Below, one piece after another: positions 42,638-54,600 of a DNA stretch of 64,000 nt. The position numbers and the translations under genes were made by a program. Below the pieces are notes generated by a model. That model saw only the letters and a list, made by a program, of their open reading frames with translations, made no database searches and was not told the DNA's origin. Every line of letters starts with the position of its first letter. Within the stretch, counting starts at the first letter, position 1. This DNA comes from Mytilisepta virgata (lineage: Eukaryota; Mollusca; Bivalvia; Mytilida; Mytilidae). Where the stretch lies: the NCBI GenBank assembly GCA_028015205.1, contig JAPWFG010000021.1, positions 1,364,001-1,428,000 of the forward strand, in the 5' to 3' direction.

Positions 42638-45600
42638 GTTAGTAAGTTGTATATTTTTTTTACATTGTTTAACTTGAATTGTGAAATGTAGAAATCTATC
42701 ACAATAAACTCACAGTTCTTTTTATTAAGTATACTTATTTATAATAGTAATTAATATGTATATCACTTAATCAAGTTAACCCTTTCCAGGCGAACGATGC
42801 ATGGCCCTTTCCAGCCATTTGTTTGCCCCTAATCCTCTCCACTGATATTTGGATACACTTTTTTGGTCTTGATTGCAAGAGAAACATTATAGCTACAGAA
42901 GCAGTAACATTTGGGACTCAAATTCACATGTATGAATTAACAGTACCATGCAGAATAACCTTGGTGCCATCATATGACACAAAGGGATAATTAAGAGAGA
43001 GGGGTGGGCTGCCTTTTGGTTCCCAAATTGAATATTGTGGGGTGGGAAAATTTTTAATTATGAGCTATAGAGGAACAGCAAGGGTCATTTAATACCTCAG
43101 TGTGTGTGTGAAATATTTTTAAAAATTTTTGGGAACTTTTGAGCACCCTAAACAGTGTAAAAATGCCCAAAATTGCACTTTAGGCCTCCAAGGACTTACA
43201 TAAATCGATCCTACAACACAATATTTTAGTTAGTTTTACCTCTTGATAGGAATTAATGGAAAGATGGCAGCCCACTCTAACACATCATGCATTACTAAGC
43301 ATGTGGGGCATTCACTCTGATTTCCATGGCAACGGGAAGTTCCCAAAATCAGCAAAAATAGGCATATTTCTGGTGGGGAGGGCTTTTTTGAAATTGTTAA
43401 TGAAAGAATGGAGCAAGTTTCAACTAACCACTCTGGTGAGTCTCTGCACAAAACAACAACCAATCAATGAATCAATCAATCAATCAATTAATCCTATTGT
43501 GACAGTTAAATTATAAAATCAAATTTTTTGAGACATGGAATACTCAATTTGCTGCAAAGATTTTGAAAGTAAATGTGTACATTGTATCATAATGTTCTTT
43601 TAACACAGGCCATGTTGTATATAATGGAGAATTTAGTTGAGGAAGGAGTCCATAAAAAAGTCAGTTTAGCAGAGTTGTTTTAGAACATTAGAGTCATTTA
43701 GAATAACATATTTGTCACAATACCAATAAAATATCATTTCTTTAATAGCTTAATGTTATCATATTACCAAAATTAAATTGACTATGATAAACCTAGTTTT
43801 TTATTTACAATTTAAAGTTTTGAGGAAAATACAAAATAACAAATGAATAGTCAGATTTGATCCTGGAAAGTTTTGAATTTCTTATGCATTTTTAGTATAG
43901 AAGCATTTTGAATGAAAAAAAACCCAAAATACTAAATAAATTCTGTATCAATATGTGTAAATTTAAAAACATAGATTTGAAAAATTTATTTTTTATAAGT
44001 AACAGTTTGTAATTTTTTATTTTGATTGTTTGCCTGTTGTTACAAGGAGCCTGTATCACTCACCTGAACACCTGAGTTAATCTTTGGTAACAAATAAAAG
44101 CAATTATGTAGTAAATAGTAAATTTTTATTCCTTTTTCTAATCATCATTTTTTACAATGACAATGTATATTGTGTTATTTGGGGAAATCTTTATTAACAA
44201 TATGGATTTATGTTAATATATGAGTTTCAAGTAAAATGCTACATGTATACATTGTGTATATGTTTATTTTTTGACACTTACTAATTATTGGTGTGATTGT
44301 GTGAAGGGAGATTTCTTGGCTTCTGATAAAATTGAAATGAAAAAAAATAAGAATTTCTTATTCGAAATTTAATCTCCCATTAATTAGCATATTTGAATAT
44401 TTTCACTTGACAATTACAGTAGCAATATGAATATTTTGTTTAAGTTATTGCCCTTGGTTGTTACTCTGAAAAGGGATTAACAAGTTTGTTACCTCTACAT
44501 CTAAAAATTTGGCATTTTTTGTTTGTTAACATTTATATATATATATTTACGAGTTATTTTCCTTTCATTAAAGAGGCATTTGATTGTCCATATAACAGAA
44601 AATTATTTCTTTGAGCTATTATTGTCTTCTGTTGTACTAAAATTCACTAATTATATATTATAACGCAATTTGCATCTATCTAACCCAAAATATTTAGGGA
44701 AAGACTTAGTTTTACAAAATATTATACTCCATGGGTATATGAATTTAGGATCAAAAGACAAAAGGATACAGGATAACAGATTTTGTTGTAAGTGAAATTA
44801 TTTGATTTTATGAGAGGGGGATCATGGTCAAGGTTTAGATTCTAATGGATATATGTTTTTAACTTTTACAGACATTAAAGATACACCAACTCCCAGAAAA
44901 ATTGTTGATGAAAATATTCTCTTACATAAAGCATCAAGATTATGGAAAATTAGCGAGAGTTTGTAGAAAATGGAGAATGATTGTATACAATCCACAGTTG
45001 TGGAAAAATGTTTCACTTCGACCAGAATATGGAGGTTTACATGTGAACAGCTTTGACATTCTGTTACAACTTATTGGTATAAGATTTGGAAATACAATGC
45101 AGACTATTGAACTACCAAGTGAATTGATAACTGCTCCTGTGCTTCATGAACTGTCAAATAAGTGCCCTACTTTGAAAAATATGACACTTGATTTCTCTAA
45201 TGCTATGCAGTTGCATGATTTCAATGACTTAAATTCCTTCCCATGCAATCTACGTACACTGTGCATATGCCTTTCTGAAGTTATATTTTTGGAAGGTTTT
45301 ATGAGGAGAATTTACAGCTGTCTTTCTTCACTTGAGGTGCTGCATCTGATAGGTAATTACATTTACACTTTAATATCAAATGTTAAAGTTGTTAGTTACC
45401 ATGGGAACATTGGTAGCTTCCTTATCTAACCTGAAATATCTTATAATATTTAACTGAACAATAATCAATAGAAAATCTGTCTTCTCTTCTCTTTTTCTAT
45501 CTCATTATTACAACTTACAGCACTTCACTTATCAAAGTCACTAAAAATCACAAAAAAGATATTGAACATTTGAAAATAGTAATATCAGAAACAAAACTGA

Positions 45601-48600
45601 TTGTTCCACAAGACAAAGTCTCTAAAACTATTCATGTAAAATAGATAGCTGTTATAGTCAATGGATAGCCAGGTAGAGGTGCATTGGCTGAGAATGCACA
45701 TCTTTTAAAAACATTTAAAGTACTCAAGATATATATACCAACATACCTGTTCAAGTTAACATATATTTAACTGTCTTAAATTCTTGGAACTCTGGACTCC
45801 TTGTCAATTACTTCACACCTTTTTTTTTAAGAACATTGCTATGTCCCTACATTGTCCAATTCAATGCTCATAAGTCATAATCATAAAGTGCTTGATAGGA
45901 AAAAAAACAGATCAATTATAATTAAAGCAATTTATTTTGTTTTGTGTTTTAGGCACATTTGAGATGTCAACTGAGTCTGAGGAGGACATTTATGAAGTTG
46001 TTAATATTGGAAAGATCAAATCACACACACCAAATCTGAAAGTTGTCAATATGTATGGCATCTCATTTATTGATGACTCTCATATTGAATTACTCACTTC
46101 AAACTGCATTCATCTGGAAACATTGGCTCTAAATTTCTGCTTAAGGGTCAAAGGTTCATCATTCAAAACCCTTCTTCAAAGATGCAAGAAACTGAAGACT
46201 CTGTTGTTGCAACATACAGGTATGTAATTTCTGATTTACATATAAAAAGCAAGTATGAACACTCATCATTGTCTAACCTCCTTACAAGAAATATGGAAAA
46301 CAATTTTCAGGTACAAGAAACATACTTGTCATTTCAGGAGCCGTTTAGTGTTTGTTTTGTGATGTGGGCTGTTGCTCCTTCTTGACCCCTATACATCTAC
46401 AATAAATCCTTGTCCTTGTACAGTCTGATGGAATATTGTTTTAGGTATGCTAACCCCATATCCTCCCATTTAATAAGCACTGGACTATACTTAAATGCTA
46501 TAAAATCACTTGCATGTACATTGTATTTGCATTAAGTCAAAGTTGAATTACTTGAATTAAAAAAATAAAAAGTATAAGGTAAAAATTTATTCAAGGGCAG
46601 TCAATATGCTGTTTGTTAGTTTTGGCATTAAGTGGTTGCAGCAAAAATATAATAAGTACTCTATGAGTGTATTTACTCCAATGACCTAAATGTAAAACAT
46701 TGTCATTATCCATTTATTTTAAAATGAAAACATGGTCATTTCTCATTTGATTACAAAATACCTTATATCAGTGACATTTGCTTAATGCCAAATTGCCAAT
46801 AAAGAAATTGACTCTTCCACTAGGATAAAATATAGATCTTACAATGTCTTTTACAGTTCATCAAGATTGTTTTAGTACTTGCTCCGGGCTGAGTTTGTTA
46901 TTGAAGATATATACTTTAAAGCTTCCAAAATATTTAATTGCAGGAGTTGAAGATGAGCACATGAAAAATGCTCCATGGGAAACATCAGTTGTAACAGAAC
47001 TAGATTTAACATCTACAGAATTATCTAAGGAATGTTTAGAAAATATTCTGCTTCGGATTCAAGGTTTTACTTACCTTGGACTTGGATATTGTGAATTCTT
47101 CACAGACAGAGTAAGATTATTACAGGAAATGTTTTATAATCTATAATTGTAGACCTTAATACATTGTAGGTCATCCTTACTCATTTATTCCAGGGTACCA
47201 TAGGAACAACTATTTCACATGAGTTTCTGTAGTACCCTATAGTTTGTAAAATGATGCCAAATTTATAAAATGAAACTTTTTTTTCATTTAAAAACAATTT
47301 TTATTACCTTCTTCTTTTTAGTTCAAAATTCTACCATTTTAAACTAAGACAGGGGATAAATTCCATATCTATGTTAATAAGCATGATAAGGATGATGGAA
47401 ACTCTATGGATATGAATGTAGATAACTAATAGTGTAACAGTAAAATAAGTCCATCAGTAAAATTAGTCCACCAGATTATTTTTCCTAGGTAAATATAGGT
47501 CCGATGGATTTTTATTTCTAAGAAAAGAAGACAATGGATAAATTTTACTAATAAAATTAGTCCAATGTTAGTAATATTAGACCGGAACATTTTTCCTTGG
47601 AATAATCATATCGAATAAATATTCCTGGGATACATTTCCGGACTAACATTACTTTCAACATGACAGAGTCTAAGTACATATCTTTTTCTTTCTCTAGTAA
47701 CAACTTGTTTTCTGGTTTGGTCTTTCACATAAAACAATATTCTATTATCAAGGGAAAAATTTGTAGACTTTTTTCGGATAATCCTTTTTCATTTTTTGTT
47801 TTCGAAACAATGTATCTCTTTTCTTGTAAATACCAAGAAATTTAATCATATTCTTCTTGCTCCATTTCCATATAATGACAATAGGTGATTTTTTTCTTCA
47901 AATCAGTTTTAAAGGCAGGAGTGAAATGTGTTCACAACAAAGATTTAAGATTTTCGTAGCAAGTACTTTTCATAATGAATGTAAAAGATGTTTATCAACA
48001 TAACAGTAGCTAGAAATAAATAAAAATAGGGAAAATATATAAATCAATAATCAATATAATAATAATAATTAATAATTTTATCTCCAGATGGACCTATTTT
48101 ACTAGTAAATTTTGTTAATTTCTATCTATTCTATTAAAAGTATCTTTGTCTGTGATAAATTCATTTTTACTTGATATTCATTTTCCACAATATATCATAT
48201 TTTAGAAGAATTTGCTTATTTATTTCTTTCATAATACCTGTGAGTACTATAATACTTAAGATGGACTAGATTTCCTAGTTATTTTTTTCCAACAATTTTT
48301 CCTAGTAAAAATGATCCCAGGACTAAAATTACTATTAGTTGGAATGTTTTTACTAGGAAAATTTGACACCGTGGACCTATTTCCCTAGGGACATTAGTCC
48401 ACCCAGACATAAATTATCACTTACAATTGTAAGCCAGTATACATTATCATTAAAATATGTTTAAAACTGTCATGTTTTTTATGCCCTGCCACGAATGTGG
48501 CTGGGGCATATAGATTTACCCTTGTGTGTCTGTCCGTACATCCCGATTCAGTTAAGTTTTGCGTTTAGCTCCATTACTCAGAAACCTATAGTAATATATA

Positions 48601-51600
48601 GAAGAAAACCACTGACCTTCGGTAGGAAAATTGGCAATCCTTGTCAATTAAGATTGGAGTCGAACACAACCCACCACTGGTGAGATTCAAACTCACCACT
48701 ACAGTCCTCTTGTATAGTATAACACAGTTCAGCAACACTTGGGTCGCTATGACCTACATTTAATGCTTCAGTGATTTTGGTTAAGTTTTGCATTTAGGTT
48801 CAATTCTCAGACACCTATAGTGATATATCAATAGATATTTAACCACTACATTCCTCTTGTATAGTACAATGCAGTTCAGCAACACTTGGGCCACTATGAC
48901 CTACATTTCATGCTTCAGTGACTTTGGTTAAGTTTTGCATTTAGGTTCATTTCTTAGAAACCTATAGTAATATCAATAGATATTTAACCACTACATTCCT
49001 GTTGTATAGTACAATGCAGTTCAGCAACACTTGGGCCACTATGACCTACATTTCATGCTTCAGTGACTTTGGTTAAGTTTTGTGTTTAGGTTCATTTTTT
49101 AGAAACCTATAGTAATATATCATGATATGTCACCACTACAGTTCTATTGTATAGTACAACACAGTTCAGCAGCACTTGGGTCACTATGACCTACATTTAA
49201 TGCTTCAGTGACTTTGGTTAAGTTTTACATTTAGGTTCAATTCTCAGAACCTATAGTAATATATCAATAGAGATTTAACCACTACATTCCTCTTGTATAC
49301 TACAATGCAGTTCAGCAACACTTGGGCCACTATGACCTACATTTCATGCTTCAGTGACTTTGGTTAAGTTTTGCGTTTAGGTTCATTTCTGAGAAACCTA
49401 TAGTAATATATCAATGATATGTCACCACTACAGTCCTGTTGTATAGTACACCAAGTTCAGCAAGACTTGGGTCAATATGACCTACATTTCATGCTTCAGT
49501 GACTTTGTTTAAGTTTTGTGTTTAGGTTCATTTGTTGGAAACCTTTAGTAATATATCTATAATATTTCACCTCTACAGTCCTCTTGTATAGTACAATACA
49601 GTTCAGCAACACCTATATTGTTTTTAGGGCGGGGCATCCGTGTCTTATAGACATATTTTCTAGTTTGGGTTTAAATTTGAAAGTAAAGTGACAGTTTACA
49701 TATTTCATGAGATTATAAGTTTATATATATCATGAGAGTATAAGTTACTAAATTGTCTGTTAAACCCATAGATAAACCTTGTCTCCAGAACTTCTCCTTA
49801 ACTTTTTGCTCAAGAAAATTTACTTGTATAAAGTAAGTCTAGATTTTCAGTGGGGTTTTAGATTTTGAAATTTTCTCAAGGATCCAAATTGTGGACAGAA
49901 AATGGTCAATTTGAAATTTGACTGAAGAGGTTCAATTGTCAGACTTAATGATGTATTCTTCTGATGTTTCAGTCTCGTTAAAATCTTGTTCAGGAATTAT
50001 TTCCAAATTATGTGGAAAAAGTGGAAAATATTAATGATTTCAAAAAATATTATAATCCAACTAAACTCTGTGAAAAAATTATATACTTACAATAAGTAGT
50101 TTTTGAGTAATAAAATTTTCAAATTTTATAACCAATCTGGTCAGTTTTATCAGCCAAAATGTTGCGAAAATGGGTGAGGGGACAAAGAAATGATTTTACC
50201 AAAAATATGTACATCCCATATCAATATTTTCTTTTTAAAATTCTTTAATTTGAGTTTTTTTAATCATTTATAACAAAGAAGTTGAAATTATATGCTCTTT
50301 GTTCTAAAAAAAAATGAGAAAAACCCCAAATTTACTAAATTGACTGCATGGTCATTTTGACATAAAAAACATATATAGTTTTTCAAGTTAAATTTATTCA
50401 GATTGGTCCACTTCATCTTTAAGGACAGTATGAAAAACATTTTAATAATGGAACTGTGACTTTTTTCATGATAATAGCCTAAAATGGGTAAAAATTGATG
50501 AAAAATGGGAAAATCATCAAAAATGGAATACTTTCAAATTACTGTAGCAAAAAAAGAAGTCCACCACCATATGATTTTTTCTTCATAAATTACTTTCTTA
50601 CAGTCATATAAACCCAAAAATCATGTTAAGAAAAAAAGTTTAATGCTAGAATTTTTGGCTCCTCAGGTGTACATCCTTAAATGATTTTATTGCTAATTTT
50701 GTCTTGTCTCGAAAACCTTCTAATACACTTTTTGTTCCAGTTACTTTATTTGTATTTGTTAAGTATAACTTCTTAAAGATTTTTATATGTGTTGTTACGG
50801 CCGAAATCACCTTTAAATTGTAGCCAACAAAAGACACAAATCAATAATAAAATTAACAAGATTTATTATATACAAAGTTTACAAAAAGTATTACACAAAA
50901 ATAAAATGTCAACTTAACTGTTCAAAATCCTGTTTTTTCTTGATCCGGAATTCTGGTCACTGTTGCCTGAATCCAAACGGAATATTATATCCAATCAGTC
51001 ACAATCTAGTATGATGTAACGAAAATAAAGTCTGTCAAGTACGATGTATGAAACGTAAATAAATCCAACAGCTGAGAACACAAGAATGTCTATGTACGGT
51101 CCAATATGCTATGCTCTACAAGTTTAACTTTCGTGTCCATATATATACTGTAGAACGGAAACTTCTGGAATACGGTAGAAGTTCGAATCACACCATAATT
51201 ATTACGTAAGTCAAATAGAAAGTTCTAGTTATTCCATCAGTATCCATTATTGTTCCAGTGATTTCTAAACTGCGCAGTTATAACATTATTTGGTAAACAA
51301 CTATAAGTATTATGTAAACACATTATACACGTCACAAGGCCACACAAAACAAACCAGGCCAAGATAAATAAATATAATTACAATATCATAACACCTCCCC
51401 CCTTAAAAGAAGTTTGAGTGTAACGAGAACTTCATGAACAATATATACAAAAATATATATATATATATAGTATGTATACAGTGTTTTAATAAGATCTAGA
51501 TAAAGCATCTGCTATTACATTATCTTTACCTTTAATATGTTTTACAATAATATCATATTCCTGTAACAATAAACTCCACCTAGTCAACCTCTGGTTCTTG

Positions 51601-54600
51601 TTTCTCATTTTATGTATGAAGGTGAGAGGATTATGATCAGTATAAACCAGAATAGGATGCATTGTGGGATTTAAATATACATCAAAATGTTGAAGTGCAG
51701 ACAACAGTGCAAAACATTCTTTTTCAATAGTGGAATAATTTTTCTGATGTTTATCTAATTTCTTGGAGAAATATGATATAGGCTTCTCAACATTATCATC
51801 TGTTTCTTGATATAAAACAGCTCCAACTCCTACATCACTTGCATCAACGGCAAGTTTGAATTGTTTTTTAAAGTCTGGAGTTATAAGAACGGGACTGTTA
51901 ATTAAAAGTGATTTGCTTTTTTCAAAAGCGTTTTGACAATTATCACTCCAGAAAAATTTAGAATCTTTCCGTAAAAGATGAGTCAATGGTTGAACAACAG
52001 TAGCAAAATTTGAACAAAATTTTCTGTAAAATCCAATCATGCCTAAATATCTCATAAGTTGTTTTTTATTTGTAGGAGGAGGAAAATTGGTAATTGCATC
52101 CACTTTAGCCATAATAGGTTTCACTTGACCTTGGCCAACTGTGTGCCCTAAATAATCAACAGTGGCCTTACAAAATTCACTTTTAGCAAGATTAACAGTC
52201 AAATTTGATTGTGACAATCTATCAAAAGTATCATATAAATGTGTTAAATGCTCTTCCCAGCTATCACTACATACAATAAGATCATCAATATAAGCATAAC
52301 AACAGTCTAAATCTTTTATAACATTATTAATCATTCTTTGAAATGTAGCTGGAGCATTTTTCATACCAAACGGCATGACAGTATATTGAAATAAGCCGTC
52401 TGGTGTGACAAAAGCTGATATTTCACGAGCTCTCGGTGTCAGGGGGACCTGCCAGTAACCTTTTAATAAGTCGAATTTGCTTACGAATTTTGATTGTCCA
52501 ATGTTATCAATGCAATCATCTATCCTTGGAATCGGATAGGAGTCAGATTTTGAAACTGAGTTTAATTTTCTGAAATCAGTAACGAAACGAAAGGTTTTAT
52601 CTGGTTTGGGTACAAGAAGACAAGGAGAGCTCCATTCACTGTCACTCGGCTCAATAATATCATTGTCAAGCATATATCTAATTTCTTGTCTCATAACATC
52701 AAGTTTAAGTGGATTGAGCCGGTAAGGATGTTGCTTAATTGGAGAAGCATCGCCTACATCAACATCATGACAAACAGCAGTAGTTTTGTTTGGCACATCT
52801 GGAAAAAGATTTTTAAAAGAAAATACCAAAGTTTTCAATTTTTCTCTGCGATCGAAAGTCAGATGTGCAAGTTTTGAGTCTAGATCTGATAAAATTTCAG
52901 AATTTTTCAATCTAACAGTTTGTTCCATAGTCTTGGAATCAAAAGATGGTTCAGTTATATCTGGTTGGTCATGATCGTTCTCCAATTTAACCATGGCTAA
53001 AGTGGCAACTGGTTTACTCTCACCTTCATTAGTACGCTCAAAATATGGTTTTAACATATTAATGTGACACACTCTATTTTGTTTACGCCGACCTGGAGTT
53101 TTTACAATATAATTCAAATCATTGATTTTACTCTCGATTGTATAAGGACCACAGTATGTAGCCTGTAAAGGATGCCCAGGGACTGGCAAAAATACAAGTA
53201 CCTTATCACCAGGCTCAAAAACTCTGTCCCTGGCATCTTTATCATACCATATTTTCATCTTATTCTGTACATTTTTTAAGTTTTTCTGAGCAATTTGACA
53301 AGCAGTATACAATTTTTCTTTAAATCTAGATACATAGTCTAGAAGATTCAAGTCAGTGTGTTCAGTAAGCCATTTTTCCTTAACCAATTTCAAAGGTCCC
53401 CTTACAGTATGACCAAACACTAACTCAAAGGGGCTAAAACCAAGGGATTCTTGAACAGCCTCTCGGACCGCAAAAAGTAGAAAGTGAATACCATCATCCC
53501 AGTCCCTATCAAATTGAAGACAAAAAGTCCTAATCATGTTCTTCAATGTTTGATGAAAACGTTCTAAGGCACCTTGAGATTCTGGATGATAAGCACTTGA
53601 TCTATACTGAGCAATCCCTAGTTGGTAAACGACCTGCTGAAATAAACCTGACATAAAATTTGAACCCTGGTCGGACTGTATAGACTTAGGAAGTCCTACT
53701 AATGTGAAAAATTTGATAAGAGCTTTGACAATAGTTGGTGTCTTGATATTCCTTAGGGGAATAGCCTCAGGAAAGCGAGTGGATGTACACATGATCGTCA
53801 GTAAATAAGCATTTCCAGTCTTGGTCTTTGGTAAAGGTCCAACGCAATCAATAAGTACTCGGCTGAAAGGTTCTTCAAAGGCTGGAATTGGCAGAAGTGG
53901 TGCTGGTGGTATTTTCTGGTTAGGCTTGCCAACAACCTGGCATATATGGCATGATTTGCAGTATTCTGTGACATCATTTCTAAGTCTGGGCCAGTAGAAA
54001 TGTTGTAATATCTTAAGGCAAGTCTTCCTTATACCTAAATGTCCAGCCAAGGGGGTGTCATGGGCAAGACCAATAATTTCTTGCCTATAGACTTTAGGCA
54101 CCACCACTTGGTATACCACTCTCCATTCCTCCTCTGGGATAGCATCAGGGGGCCTCCACTTCCTCATCAAAATGCCGTCTTGATGGTAGTAACATTCGGC
54201 CACTTTGTCTGCTTCTTCTTGGGGTAGAGCCCTCTTGCAGAGCTGAAGAACCTCAGGGTCTTTATTCTGTTCTTCCCTAAATGTTCTTTTGTCTAATGAA
54301 TGGCTGTTCACGTCTGGCCATGGCATAATTACATTCTTGTTAGTACCAGGTGGTCTTATGGCCTTATCTGAGCTACCGGGACCTTCAATGTCGGCAAAGA
54401 AAGTGTCAGAAAGGTCCATATAATCATACTGGCCTTCTTGTAAATCCTCATCTTGTTGTTTTCTTGCCATTGCCCTAGTAACAACACAAGCTGGATACAG
54501 TTCAGCATCTTCTTCAGGTGATTTAACATCCACCACCGGTTCACTTGTAACAATTGGTTCAGCAACCACTTTGTTCCTAGCTAGATCATTTCCTAGCAAT

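Larger units (their letters stand above)
47111..50788. other. F-box gene intron 4, left of the Gmr1-like element
   Basis: Bases 47440-48420 repeat short (a/t)ttagtccacc and ttttcctag(g/t) motifs in both orientations and may be a decayed element. Bases 48481-49664 are the tandem-repeat element listed separately. The rest is AT-rich. Confidence 0.5.

Noticed and set aside
48690..49620. Regular 146-bp array considered as a CRISPR array
   Set aside because: The units are near-identical along their whole length with no short repeat/unique spacer structure, in a eukaryotic intron.
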